Assembly (NCBI GenBank): GCA_029055435.1
Contig: JAIDDH010000069.1
Coordinates: 1 to 64,000, forward strand
Source: Acetatifactor sp.
Lineage (GTDB): Bacteria > Bacillota > Clostridia > Lachnospirales > Lachnospiraceae
Direction of reading: 5' to 3'
Length of the DNA stretch: 64,000 nt
The notes under the pieces were generated by a model, which saw only the letters and a list, made by a program, of their open reading frames with translations, did no database searches and was not told the origin of the DNA. The position numbers and the translations under genes were made by a program. Positions 34,838 to 43,178 of this stretch are shown here, piece after piece (position 1 is the first letter of the stretch; the number at the start of each line of letters is the position of its first letter).

Positions 34838-34869
34838 AAAAGATACTTTATTTGATGGTGGTAAAAATC

Positions 34870-35529
34870 ATGAATTCGGATAACAACATTCAGTTGCTCT
34901 ATGAATTAAATGCCAAAGACGCTAAGTTGGATTTTGCCATCCGGCAGGCTGAGCAGCAGTTAGCCGGTGTAAATAAAAAATTACAGATGTTATGGCATGA
35001 CCTGGTGCTCAGTGTGGCAGTAGTGATACTTCCCTTGATTGTATATCTGTTGTGCAGGAGTATTAGGGTTTTTCTAGTGATGGCATTTTGCACTGTTCTT
35101 AAAGGGGTATATTTGATGGCCCTGCCATTGATGCTCTATCAGTTGGCAAAGGCTGTGCGATTGTTGAAATTAAACCGTGAGGATGCGGCGGATTATGAGG
35201 AGCCTACAAAATTAGGGACACTGCGTGATAAACAGCCCGAGCGGGAGCCATCGTATCGCGCGGAACAGAAAAAATTGATCTGTATCCTGACCCGGTACTA
35301 TCTGAACAAGGATACATTAGGACAGATCCGGCGACAGATTACGGAATCGGATTCCTGCACAATGACATCGGCTGAATTGTATTATCAATTAAGCAGCCTG
35401 ACCTTTTATGAGGAGGTTCGTCCAGCGCAGGAATCTGAGGGAAAAACAGGTGATGGTACAGTCCGCCTGTTGTTTCCCTCATTCATTATAGGCCTGATTT
35501 ATGCATTATATGTATGGGGGATAATTTAG
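34870..35529 (+). CDS. Membrane protein of unknown function
   Basis: A 219-residue protein not recognised. A charged coiled-coil-like N-terminus (QLLYELNAKDAKLDFAIRQA) is followed by two adjacent hydrophobic segments at about 46-63 and 72-97. A cytoplasmic region follows, and a last hydrophobic segment lies at the C-terminus (LLFPSFIIGLIYALYVWGII). The open frame starts at TTG 34852, but GATGGTGG upstream of ATG 34870 makes the latter more likely. It lies 32 bases after the MATE gene, and the two may be co-transcribed. Confidence 0.6.
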   Translation: MNSDNNIQLLYELNAKDAKLDFAIRQAEQQLAGVNKKLQMLWHDLVLSVAVVILPLIVYLLCRSIRVFLVMAFCTVLKGVYLMALPLMLYQLAKAVRLLKLNREDAADYEEPTKLGTLRDKQPEREPSYRAEQKKLICILTRYYLNKDTLGQIRRQITESDSCTMTSAELYYQLSSLTFYEEVRPAQESEGKTGDGTVRLLFPSFIIGLIYALYVWGII

Positions 35530-35538
35530 TAGTATAAA

Positions 35539-36219
35539 TTAGTTCCCGGTGGGAATAAAGGGGCGAATGGCGCCTGCCAGCTGAGATACCGGCATGCTCT
35601 GGAGATAAACAGTGCCGGGGCCTGTGAGGACGGTGTTGAAGAAGCCCTCGCCGCCGAAGAGCATGTTTTTCACTCCGGGAACGGTCTGAATATCCATGGT
35701 ACAGGTGGAACTCATGGCTGCCAGATAGCCGGTGTCAATGACCATCTGCTGTCCTGCGCCCAACTCATATTCTTTTACATAACCATCAAACTCTAAAAAT
35801 ACCACGCCGTTGCCGGACAGTTTCTGCATGATGAAGCCCTCGCCGCCGAAGAGGCCGCTGCCAAAGCGTTTCTGAAAGAAAGTAGACAGTTCGACGCCTG
35901 TTGTGGAAGCCAGAAATGCAGATTTCTGCGCCACGATATCCTGGCCGGGGGCCACGGTGAAGGCGCGGATGGAGCCGGGGAAGCTGGATGCGAAAGCAAT
36001 CTGGCCCGGGCCGCCCTGTGCGGTATAGCGGTTCAGGAACAGGCTCTCGCCGGAGAATGCACGTCCCAGCATTTTGCCGATGCCACCGCCGGAAGTGGTC
36101 TCCATTTTCATGTTAGGAGTCATCCAGGACATGGCCCCGCTCTCGGTAATCATGGTTTCGCCCCCTTCGAGGTTACAGATGACCACGGGTAAGGGTTCGC
36201 CTTCAATAGAGTAATTCAT
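35539..36219 (-). CDS. AIM24/TIGR00266 family protein
   Basis: A 226-residue all-beta protein of the AIM24 family, whose eukaryotic relative acts in mitochondria and whose bacterial members are uncharacterised. The family pattern is clear: glycine-rich repeats GGEGFIMQKLSG and GGEGFFNTVLTGPG, with QSMP near the end. There is no signal peptide or membrane segment. AGGAGGAACAAACT precedes the ATG at 36219. It is convergent with the preceding membrane protein and divergent from the PF09818 ATPase. Confidence 0.85.
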   Translation of the reverse strand: MNYSIEGEPLPVVICNLEGGETMITESGAMSWMTPNMKMETTSGGGIGKMLGRAFSGESLFLNRYTAQGGPGQIAFASSFPGSIRAFTVAPGQDIVAQKSAFLASTTGVELSTFFQKRFGSGLFGGEGFIMQKLSGNGVVFLEFDGYVKEYELGAGQQMVIDTGYLAAMSSTCTMDIQTVPGVKNMLFGGEGFFNTVLTGPGTVYLQSMPVSQLAGAIRPFIPTGN

Positions 36220-36260
36220 AGTTTGTTCCTCCTGTGTGTATTTTTGGTATTCCTTATTTT

Positions 36261-36289
36261 ATAATATATGAGAAAAAATAATTTGTAAA
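36261..36289 (-). promoter_or_regulatory. Promoter of the AIM24 family gene
   Basis: On the minus strand TTTACA (36289-36284) and TATTAT (36266-36261) are separated by 17 bases. Confidence 0.65.
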
Positions 36290-36321
36290 GCCGCACCTTC
36301 AACGTGTATAATAGGAAGGTG
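36283..36321 (+). promoter_or_regulatory. Promoter and inverted repeat ahead of the PF09818-type ATPase
   Basis: TTGTAA (36283-36288), 18-base spacer, TATAAT (36307-36312). The inverted repeat CACCTTC (36294-36300) and GAAGGTG (36315-36321) brackets the -10 with a 14-base loop, which suggests a repressor site or a transcript hairpin. Confidence 0.55.
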
Positions 36322-36352
36322 TAGTAAAGGTGCGAAGGAGTATGAAAATGAT

Positions 36353-38050
36353 ATGAAGACATCGAGTGAATTGGACAGACAGTTAAAGTCAATCGATCAT
36401 AGAGGTTATCCTGCCTACAAGGACTTGAAGGGTATATATGATTTTGGAGATTATCTTTTTTCCATCGATCATGTGCAGGGAGACCCCTTCGCGGCGCCTT
36501 CCCGGGTGTCTGTACAGGTGCCTATGGCGAAAGCAGGTTTTCCCCGGGAATATTATGGGGAGCGGGCGAAACGAATCACTCTGCAGGATCATCTGACCAG
36601 ATTGTTCGGAATGGCCATACGGGCACGCAGCTTTCAGGCCAAGGGCTCCGGAAAAAGCGGGTTGCTGGCGGTGTCCCACTGCGGTCAGGAGGTGCTTGAG
36701 CGCACGGCCTGTCGTGTGGAGGAGAAGGGGATTACGGTGCGGTTTGAAATCGGATTCCCGGCAAATGGGCGCTCGGTGAACGCAGGAGAGCTGGCGAAGA
36801 TTTTGTTCAATATCCTGCCCGATTGTGTGCGCAGAAGCCTATATTATGCACGCATAGACAAGAAGGCGTTGCAGGAGGCCATAGAGTTGTGTGAGGATCA
36901 ACAGGCTGTCAGGGAACAGTTGCCGCAGCTGGGGTTGTGCGCCTTTCTTGCGGACGGTGCTGTATTGCCCAGACAGAGTGGAGTGTCGGACAAGCCTCTG
37001 AAGGATGCGGTGGCGTTTCGATCGCCGGAGTCTCTGCGGGTGACTTTGAAGCTGCCCCACCGGGGCGAGGTGAGCGGCATGGGGATACGAAAGGGGATCA
37101 CGCTTTTGGTGGGTGGCGGTTACCATGGCAAATCCACAGTGCTGCAGGCGATTCAGGACGGTGTCTACAATCATATTGCGGGGGACGGCAGAGAGCTTGT
37201 CATCACGGATGCCGGAGCTGTAAAGCTGAGAGCCGAGGATGGCAGGAGTATTGCAAATGTGGACATATCTCCCTTTATCAATCACCTGCCAAACGGTAAG
37301 GATACCACTCATTTTTCCACGGAGGATGCCAGCGGTAGCACTTCTCAGGCAGCAGGGCTGATGGAGGCGGTAGAGAGCGGCAGTAAACTGCTCTTGATCG
37401 ATGAGGATACCTCTGCCACGAATTTTATGATTCGGGACAGGCTAATGCAGCAGGTGGTGAGCCCCGGGGAGGAGCCGATCACACCCTTTATTGAGCGCGT
37501 GAACAGTCTCTATGAGGATTTGGGTGTTTCTACGATTCTGGTGGCCGGCAGCAGTGGCTCCTATTTTCATGTGGCGGACACGGTGATTCAGATGAAAGAG
37601 TATGTGCCGGTGGATATCACCGAGACGGCCAAGAAGGCGGCGGCAGAGTTTGCCGTATTTGAAACCTCGCGCAGCGCATTTCCGGAGTATCTCGGGGAGC
37701 GGAAACCACAGCCGGACAGGAGGCTTGCAGGGGAGGACAGGATCAAGATCAAAACCTTTGGCAAGGATGAGGTAGAGCTGGCGAAGAATACAGTGGTGCT
37801 CCGAGGATTGGAGCAGCTTAAAGATGAGGAGCAGACCAGAGCGCTGGGCTATCTGTTAAAGGAACTTTTAATCAAAGGATTTGACGGCAGAAAATCCCTG
37901 GCACAGGCAGTGGATGTGCTGGAGCAGGCTTTAAATGAAAAGGGCTTGGAGACACTTTTTAGACAGGGTGATGTGGCGGCATCACTGGCGAGACCAAGAA
38001 GACAGGAAATCATGGCCTGTGTGGCACGTTACAGAGGGATTAAATTTTGA
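36353..38050 (+). CDS. ABC-class ATPase domain protein (PF09818-like)
   Basis: A 565-residue cytoplasmic protein of the family annotated as predicted ATPases of the ABC class. An N-terminal domain (1-230) precedes the ATPase core: Walker A GGGYHGKST (about 258-266), the signature-like ASGSTSQAAGLMEA, Walker B LLLIDEDTSATNF (about 349-361) and the extended AGSSGSYFHVADTVIQM. There is no membrane domain, so it is not a transporter. The family function is unknown; genes of this family are widespread in Firmicutes. AAGGAG is 12 bases upstream of the ATG. The yqeY-like gene follows after 67 bases. Confidence 0.82.
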   Translation: MKTSSELDRQLKSIDHRGYPAYKDLKGIYDFGDYLFSIDHVQGDPFAAPSRVSVQVPMAKAGFPREYYGERAKRITLQDHLTRLFGMAIRARSFQAKGSGKSGLLAVSHCGQEVLERTACRVEEKGITVRFEIGFPANGRSVNAGELAKILFNILPDCVRRSLYYARIDKKALQEAIELCEDQQAVREQLPQLGLCAFLADGAVLPRQSGVSDKPLKDAVAFRSPESLRVTLKLPHRGEVSGMGIRKGITLLVGGGYHGKSTVLQAIQDGVYNHIAGDGRELVITDAGAVKLRAEDGRSIANVDISPFINHLPNGKDTTHFSTEDASGSTSQAAGLMEAVESGSKLLLIDEDTSATNFMIRDRLMQQVVSPGEEPITPFIERVNSLYEDLGVSTILVAGSSGSYFHVADTVIQMKEYVPVDITETAKKAAAEFAVFETSRSAFPEYLGERKPQPDRRLAGEDRIKIKTFGKDEVELAKNTVVLRGLEQLKDEEQTRALGYLLKELLIKGFDGRKSLAQAVDVLEQALNEKGLETLFRQGDVAASLARPRRQEIMACVARYRGIKF

Positions 38051-38117
38051 TTTAATCAGAAATGTGGCAAATATAGCAGATATAATGCGAGAAATATATT
38101 AAAGGAGGATTTAATAA

Positions 38118-38555
38118 ATGAAGTTGAAAGAATTACAGGATGCAATGATCGCAGCAATGAAAGCTAAGGACAAATTCAGGAAGGATGCCATTGCCGCACT
38201 GGTGTCCGCGGTGAAGAAGGCGGGAATCGATGCTGGCTGTAGAGAGGGCATTCCTGATGATATGGCAAATCAGGCAATTCTGAAGGAGATCAAGGCAGTA
38301 AAAGAGCAGATTGACACCTGTCCGGCTGACAGGACGGAGCTTTTGGAGGAATATCGCAAGCGCTATGAGATTATGAACGAGTTTGCGCCGAAGCTTTTGT
38401 CTGCCGAAGAGGTCAAAGCTATTTTGCAGGAGAAGTTTGCTGATTTGCTGGCCACCAAGGATAAAGGACAGATCATGAAAGCCGTTATGGCGGAGTTGAA
38501 AGGCAAGGCGGACGGCAAGGTTATCAATCAGATGGTGGCGGAATTAACAAAATAA
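38118..38555 (+). CDS. yqeY: GatB/YqeY domain protein
   Basis: A 145-residue protein of the YqeY family, related to the C-terminal tRNA-binding domain of GatB, the amidotransferase subunit. The family pattern shows as LKELQDAMIAAMKAKDKFRK at the N-terminus and GQIMKAVMAELKGKADGKVI near the end. The function is unproven but probably linked to tRNA or translation. AAAGGAGGATTTAATAA precedes the ATG. A strong terminator follows about 55 bases after the stop. Confidence 0.88.
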   Translation: MKLKELQDAMIAAMKAKDKFRKDAIAALVSAVKKAGIDAGCREGIPDDMANQAILKEIKAVKEQIDTCPADRTELLEEYRKRYEIMNEFAPKLLSAEEVKAILQEKFADLLATKDKGQIMKAVMAELKGKADGKVINQMVAELTK

Positions 38556-38610
38556 TATATGTTATTTAATTGTTAAAACAATTGGTTTTACCAAGGAAAG
38601 CAGAAATAAA

Positions 38611-38647
38611 AAAGAATGTTCCCGTTGGAGGAACATTCTTTTTGTTT
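38611..38647 (+). terminator. Rho-independent terminator after the yqeY-like gene
   Basis: AAGAATGTTCC and GGAACATTCTT form an 11-bp stem around a loop of about seven bases, followed by TTTGTTTT. It separates the plus-strand gene from the convergent minus-strand gene that ends at 38657. Confidence 0.9.
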
Positions 38648-38656
38648 TCCTTGAAC

Positions 38657-40255
38657 TCAGGAGAGAGAGAGGAGCTTCTTTTTGTATGTGTTGAAGTCTT
38701 CCTCGGAGATAATCGCAGCTTCTTTCAGCTTCATCAGGTTCTGAGCCTTCTGCTGCAGCTCGCTGATATCGCTGTAGGGCTGGAAAATCTCATCAATTAC
38801 TTTCTTTTCAAAGCCCTTGTAGTCATCTTCGGTCAGGAAACCGATGGTGGTGAGGGAACGCAGCAGCGACAGCCTTTCGATAACATCTTCATTGCCCTCG
38901 ATCGTGCGGACAATTTCTTCCTTTTTAGCCTGAAATTCGCCTTCGCCAATCCATTCGCATTTTCGCAGAGTTACAATACATGCAATCTGGCTCTTTAATT
39001 TCGACTCGGAGCTGAAATCAAGGGAAGTCATCTCATTTACAAGTTCCTGCTTTTTGGCGGAGAATTCTTCCGGTGTAAACAGGAAGGTCTTGGAGAGTGT
39101 GGTCAGTCTCGTGAGCTTATGCTCCAGTACAGGCAGGCTCTCGTTCATGCGAATCTTGGTGTCATCAGAAACCAGTTTGATGAACTGCTCATACTGTGCC
39201 TCGGAGATAATCTCGCAATCCTTGAGAATCGGCCATTTGGTAATCTTATCGATTGTCATCTCCTCGGTGTCGCTGGAGACGTACTGGGCTGATTTGGTGA
39301 TGTCCGTGCAAATAGTATCGTATTCCTCCTGTGTGAGTATCTCAAACAGGTAGAGAATCAAAAGCTTTTTCAGATTCTGCCTCATGATATCGTTAGACAC
39401 AGAGGTCAGATCGGAACATTCAGCAATGGTGTTCTTTTTAAAATCTTCAAACTCGGCAGCGGATAAAAATCCCACCTCGTGGTACTGCAGATTTACTTTG
39501 ATTTTGTTGAAGAAAGCATCCAAATTATTTAATACGCTGATATATTCAGCCTTGCTGCTCTTGTATTCCTTCTCGGTAATCATACCGGTCTGATAAATCG
39601 CTTCCAGCTTTTCCAGTTTTTTCTTGTATTCTTCCACAGATATCACGGATGCAGTGGAAGTCGTGGAAGCCTGAGTGGTTACCGGCGCTGTCGGCGCAAG
39701 AGGCTCTGCGTAAGCCGGACTGGAAACAGGTGACACCGGAGCGACGGGTGCGACAGGTGCAACAGGTGCAACAGTTCCGGGTACGGGAGCCGATGCAGAT
39801 GGATTAACAGGCGCAACGGGAGCGGGAGCCGGACTGGATGCCGGAGCAGGTGCAGCGGGAGCCGGACTGGGCGCTGGAGTCGGCGCAGCGGGAGCAACCG
39901 GAGCCGGCTTGGGTGCAAGTGCTTCCTTTGCCTCAAGCAGCATATCCATAGCTTTAGGCAAATCACGCAGACTGGGCAAGCGCACCTGAAGCTTTTGAGC
40001 GCCATAGAGAGAGTTTTCGCGGATATAGATAATCAGCGCATCCAAACCTTCGTATACAGACTTCTCCACTTTGGTAATGCTTTTGATTTCATAATTAATA
40101 TCACCGCTATATTCGCGCTGGCTGCTTTCCAGATAAATAATTCCCTTTCCAGTGATTTTGAAATCGGATACTTCGAGGAACAGTGACTTCTCGTTGCCGT
40201 CAATTTTTCTCAGGAAACCTCGGTTTACGTCGCACTGAAAAACAACATTTGCCAT
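38657..40255 (-). CDS. PH-like domain protein with proline-rich linker and about eight SHOCT-like repeats
   Basis: A protein of about 532 residues with no signal peptide or membrane segment. An N-terminal beta domain (about 1-115) has a PH/GRAM-like look (ANVVFQCDVNRGFL, then IIYLESSQREYSGD). A proline/alanine/valine-rich linker of about 85 residues follows (PAPAAPAPASSPAPAPVAPV). Then about eight helical-hairpin units occur, each matching the SHOCT pattern L-x-x-L-x(4)-G-x-I-x-E-x-E-F/Y-x(3)-K: GMITEKEYKSSK, GFLSAAEFEDFK, EILTQEEYDTIC, EIISEAQYEQFI, FLFTPEEFSAKK, EWIGEGEFQAKK, GFLTEDDYKGFE and AIISEEDFNTYK. SHOCT usually occurs once at a C-terminus, so this array is unusual. ATG 40255 is chosen because GAGG is about 9 bases upstream. 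The function is unknown; a scaffold is plausible. Confidence 0.7.
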   Translation of the reverse strand: MANVVFQCDVNRGFLRKIDGNEKSLFLEVSDFKITGKGIIYLESSQREYSGDINYEIKSITKVEKSVYEGLDALIIYIRENSLYGAQKLQVRLPSLRDLPKAMDMLLEAKEALAPKPAPVAPAAPTPAPSPAPAAPAPASSPAPAPVAPVNPSASAPVPGTVAPVAPVAPVAPVSPVSSPAYAEPLAPTAPVTTQASTTSTASVISVEEYKKKLEKLEAIYQTGMITEKEYKSSKAEYISVLNNLDAFFNKIKVNLQYHEVGFLSAAEFEDFKKNTIAECSDLTSVSNDIMRQNLKKLLILYLFEILTQEEYDTICTDITKSAQYVSSDTEEMTIDKITKWPILKDCEIISEAQYEQFIKLVSDDTKIRMNESLPVLEHKLTRLTTLSKTFLFTPEEFSAKKQELVNEMTSLDFSSESKLKSQIACIVTLRKCEWIGEGEFQAKKEEIVRTIEGNEDVIERLSLLRSLTTIGFLTEDDYKGFEKKVIDEIFQPYSDISELQQKAQNLMKLKEAAIISEEDFNTYKKKLLSLS

Positions 40256-40291
40256 ATGCTTTCGCCTCATTTCTTCTTTATCGTTCATTTA

Positions 40292-40325
40292 CAACAGAAC
40301 AAACCCCTAGAATAGCGTTCTGTTG
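40292..40325 (-). promoter_or_regulatory. Leader inverted repeat of the PH/SHOCT gene
   Basis: CAACAGAAC and GTTCTGTTG, perfect 9-bp arms with a 16-base loop, lie in the predicted untranslated leader between the promoter and the start codon. They could be a regulator site or an mRNA hairpin controlling expression. Confidence 0.5.
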
Positions 40326-40359
40326 CATAACATCTCCAAAGAGGTCTTTACACTTTAAT

Positions 40360-40388
40360 AGTATAAATAAAATCTCATGGGATGTCAA
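40360..40388 (-). promoter_or_regulatory. Promoter of the PH/SHOCT gene
   Basis: Minus-strand TTGACA (40388-40383), 17-base spacer and TATACT (40365-40360) form a near-consensus promoter with transcription predicted near 40353, giving a leader of about 100 bases. Confidence 0.75.
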
Positions 40389-40440
40389 TAGAGAGGGAGC
40401 GTGGGAAGTGGTTGGAAAATTATCCATATTTCCAGTATTT

Positions 40441-40487
40441 CACAACATCTGGTGGGTGGGAAAACGGTTTTCTTGCCAGATGTTGTG
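40441..40487 (-). terminator. Long hairpin downstream of the carbamate kinase gene
   Basis: CACAACATCTGG (40441-40452) and CCAGATGTTGTG (40476-40487) form a 12-bp stem, with a second inner stem GAAAAC/GTTTTC. The hairpin begins 62 bases after the arcC stop, so it probably ends that transcript. The T-run on the minus strand is poor, while ATTTTAAATTTT follows on the plus strand, so it could act in both directions or be another structured element. Confidence 0.55.
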
Positions 40488-40548
40488 ATTTTAAATTTTA
40501 TAGAGAAATTTAGTTTAAAATCATTCTCAAAAAATAATATGCATGGCT

Positions 40549-41484
40549 CTACGCGGTGATTACAGTGCCGGCTTTTTCTCGGATGGCATCCTTCACGCAT
40601 TTCATAGAAGTAATGCGCACTTTACCGTTTGGAACCTTCTGCAAATAGGCAATAGCCGCCTCGATTTTGGGCAGCATGGTACCTGCCTCAAACTCGCCCT
40701 GCGCGATGGCGTCTTCGGCCTCGGCAATTGTCATACATAAAATGGGAGTCTGGTTCTCTCCGCTGAAGTTTCTGTAGACGTAGTCCACATTGGTGAGGAT
40801 AATCAGCTCATCCGCCTGAAGATCGGCGGCGAGCTTGCCGGCGATGGCGTCTTTTTCGATAACTGCGGAAGCGCCCTTTAAGGCGTGCTTTTGCTCGATG
40901 ACGGGAATTCCGCCTCCTCCGCAGGCAATGACCACCTGATCCGCATCGGAGAGTGTGCGGATGGCCTCGATCTCAACGATGTCGATGGGTTTGGGAGCGG
41001 CCACCACGCGCCGATATCCCTTGCCGGGCGTCTCCTGTACATAATTTCCCTTTTTGATTTCGATATCAGCGTCCTCCCTGGACATGTATCGGCCGATTTT
41101 CTTGGTGGGTTCGTAAAAGGCCTCATCGTAGGGATCCACCGTAACCTGGGTCAGAAGGGTGCTGACCGGTTTAGAGATGCCTCTGCCCAGAAGTTCCGCG
41201 CGCAGCGCGTTCTGAATGTCGTAGCCCACATAGCCCTGACTCATGGCAGAGCACACGCACATGGGAGCCGGAGTGTAATCCGTATATACACGGCGCAGCT
41301 CAGTCATCGCTTTATGTATCATGCTCACCTGAGGCCCGTTGGAATGTGTGATGGTAAGCTGATAATCGGCTTCCACCAGATCGGCCAGTGCTCTGGCAGT
41401 GACCTTTACCGCATCCCATTGTTCCAGAGTGGTGTAACCCAATGATTCATGTCCCAGAGAAACCACAACTTTCTTTTTGCTCAT
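40549..41484 (-). CDS. arcC: Carbamate kinase
   Basis: Transfers phosphate from carbamoyl phosphate to ADP, making ATP at the end of the arginine deiminase, agmatine or allantoin pathways. The 311 residues match the family length. Amino-acid-kinase motifs are visible: VVVSLGHESL at the N-terminus, HSNGPQV, VVAAPKP, IACGGGGIPV and ITSMKCVKDA near the C-terminus. The usual N-terminal GGNA is GHES here, an atypical form. No arginine deiminase or ornithine carbamoyltransferase gene is in the window, so its pathway is not evident from neighbours. Confidence 0.92.
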   Translation of the reverse strand: MSKKKVVVSLGHESLGYTTLEQWDAVKVTARALADLVEADYQLTITHSNGPQVSMIHKAMTELRRVYTDYTPAPMCVCSAMSQGYVGYDIQNALRAELLGRGISKPVSTLLTQVTVDPYDEAFYEPTKKIGRYMSREDADIEIKKGNYVQETPGKGYRRVVAAPKPIDIVEIEAIRTLSDADQVVIACGGGGIPVIEQKHALKGASAVIEKDAIAGKLAADLQADELIILTNVDYVYRNFSGENQTPILCMTIAEAEDAIAQGEFEAGTMLPKIEAAIAYLQKVPNGKVRITSMKCVKDAIREKAGTVITA

Positions 41485-41561
41485 ATATATCCTTTATACC
41501 TCTCTGATATTTGTTTAGGAAACTTAGTATAGCATAATTTGCATAAAATGTATAGAACTTT

Positions 41562-42947
41562 TCAGACCGGTTTGGAAACGGCTGCCAGCGCTTTCTCCAG
41601 CACCTGAAAATAATTTTCAAAGGTTTTTTTGCAGCATCCGGGATTGTGGATGGCGATGCCGGGAGTGCGCAGGCCGGTCAGTGCAAATCCCATGGCCATG
41701 CGGTGGTCGTCGTAGGTATCCACCACGCAGGGCTTAGGGACGCCGGGGTAGATGGTAATGCTGCCCTCGGACACGGAATCCTCTTCGCAGCGGATGCCCA
41801 TTTTCCGAAGTTCCGTGACAATGGCATGGATGCGGTCACTCTCCTGAAAGCGGATATGTCCGATGCCGGTGATGGTGGTGGGGCTGTCCGCAAAAGGTGC
41901 AATGGCTGCCAACGTGATAGCCTGGTCGGAGCAGGCGGACATATCCACGGTGACGCCCCGAAAACCTTTCTCACAAGGGGGCAGGACGAGAATGCCCGAT
42001 TCTCTGTCTTCCAGAGTACATCCCATCTGTTCTAAAATTTTCAAAAAGGCCACATCACCCTGCAGGGAATCAAAATGCACATGAGCCACCTGTACGGGAA
42101 TGTGGAGCAGGGGGGCGCAGGCGTAGAAATAGCAGGCCGCCGATACATCGGGTTCAATTTGATAATCCATGGCCTGATAGTGCTGGCCGGCAGCCGTTAC
42201 GAAAGTGTCGGGAGCCGTCTGTGAGGTGCGGACGCCGAATTGTTCCATCATCCTGCGGGTCATGTCGATGTAGGCCATGCCGTGAGTCCCCTGTACCTTG
42301 ATGGTAAAATCTTTTTCAGCAAGGCAGGAGGAGATCAGAAGGGCGCTCAGAAACTGGCTGCTGTGTCCGATGTCCACGGTAATGGCGTTTTTGCCGAAAC
42401 CATGCCCTCTTAATATAAATGGAAAGAACCCTTTCCGTGAGTCCTCCTTATAGAGAATCTCACAGCCCATATCCTCAAGGGACTGCAGAAGCGGAGCCAT
42501 GGGGCGGCGGCGCATCTGCTCAGAGGCGTCCATGTGGTAGACTCCCTCCGCAATGCCAAGATATGCCGTGAGAAAACGTGCGGCGGTTCCGGCGCTCCCT
42601 ACATACAACGAGGCTTCTTTTCGGGGGACGGTTCCGCCCTCTCCCACAACAGTAATCACCTTTTTCTCCTCATCCACAAGAGTCTCGAATCCCAATTCCT
42701 GCACACATTTTAAGAAATGTCTGGAGTCGTCGGAAAACAGCACGCCCTTCAGAGTGGAGGGGCCTTTTGCCAGCGTGGCAAGAAGCAGCGCGCGGTTGGT
42801 AATGCTCTTGGAGCCGGGCACCTCCACGATGAGGGGGGCGTCACCGGATAGAGCAGGGCTTATATTCCCCGGACAGGGAACCTGATAGGTGTCTGTATCT
42901 GCATGATAATTAGAGGTATTATATCCAAAATCGTGGCTCATAGTCAT
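41562..42947 (-). CDS. aroA: 3-phosphoshikimate 1-carboxyvinyltransferase (EPSP synthase)
   Basis: The sixth step of the shikimate pathway, joining phosphoenolpyruvate to shikimate 3-phosphate in the cytoplasm. The PEP/S3P-binding motifs are VEVPGSKSITNRALLLA, VGSAGTAARFLTAY and QMRRRPMAPLL; the C-terminal half has ESDRIHAI and DDHRMAMGFALTGL. At 461 residues it is slightly long because of about 35 unique residues before PGSKS. The start is uncertain: ATG 42947 or ATG 42941, with only a weak AGGA upstream. It is a lone aro gene, downstream of nothing related. Confidence 0.93.
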   Translation of the reverse strand: MTMSHDFGYNTSNYHADTDTYQVPCPGNISPALSGDAPLIVEVPGSKSITNRALLLATLAKGPSTLKGVLFSDDSRHFLKCVQELGFETLVDEEKKVITVVGEGGTVPRKEASLYVGSAGTAARFLTAYLGIAEGVYHMDASEQMRRRPMAPLLQSLEDMGCEILYKEDSRKGFFPFILRGHGFGKNAITVDIGHSSQFLSALLISSCLAEKDFTIKVQGTHGMAYIDMTRRMMEQFGVRTSQTAPDTFVTAAGQHYQAMDYQIEPDVSAACYFYACAPLLHIPVQVAHVHFDSLQGDVAFLKILEQMGCTLEDRESGILVLPPCEKGFRGVTVDMSACSDQAITLAAIAPFADSPTTITGIGHIRFQESDRIHAIVTELRKMGIRCEEDSVSEGSITIYPGVPKPCVVDTYDDHRMAMGFALTGLRTPGIAIHNPGCCKKTFENYFQVLEKALAAVSKPV

Positions 42948-43071
42948 CCTGTCTGCACCTGCAAGTGCGAAAAAATAATCGATTGAAAATTTATAGAATC
43001 AGTATACGGGATTTTATGGGGAATGTCAAAGCGGCAGTAAATGTTTTAGGCAGGACAGTTATAGTTTTGAC

Positions 43072-43091
43072 TAAATTCTAATAAATTCTAA
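43072..43091 (+). repeat. Exact 10-bp tandem duplication upstream of the cysK promoter
   Basis: TAAATTCTAA occurs twice head to tail at 43072-43081 and 43082-43091, ending 9 bases upstream of the -35 box. It could be an UP-like element or part of a regulator site, perhaps for the Rrf2 protein encoded at the end of the operon. Confidence 0.55.
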
Positions 43092-43100
43092 AAATTGGTA

Positions 43101-43129
43101 TTGACAGGGTAGGGGATGTGTAGTAAGAT
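43101..43129 (+). promoter_or_regulatory. Promoter of the cysK-metNIQ-rrf2 operon
   Basis: TTGACA (43101-43106), 17-base spacer, TAAGAT (43124-43129). An inverted repeat CCTAC-AGGAATA-GTAGG follows in the leader (about 43144-43161), a possible repressor site. Confidence 0.75.
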
Positions 43130-43178
43130 ACAATTCATAAAAATCCTACAGGAATAGTAGGGAATGGAGGGCATCTAT

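Larger units (their letters stand above)
40256..40548. other. Intergenic region with 5' leader, promoter and large hairpin
   Basis: About 290 bases between two minus-strand genes. From the right it holds a long hairpin after the carbamate kinase gene, a promoter, and a leader with an inverted repeat ahead of the PH/SHOCT gene. No open frame is convincing. Confidence 0.6.

Noticed and set aside
39679..40005. Leucine/arginine-rich minus-strand frame opposite the proline-rich linker
   Set aside because: It is another frame of the same strand region as the PH/SHOCT gene, produced by the low-complexity proline codons, with no ribosome binding site.
42948..43178. T-box or SAM riboswitch ahead of cysK
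   Set aside because: The leader is short (about 45 bases from the predicted start point), with no T-box sequence or multi-stem structure, so a DNA-binding regulator is more likely.
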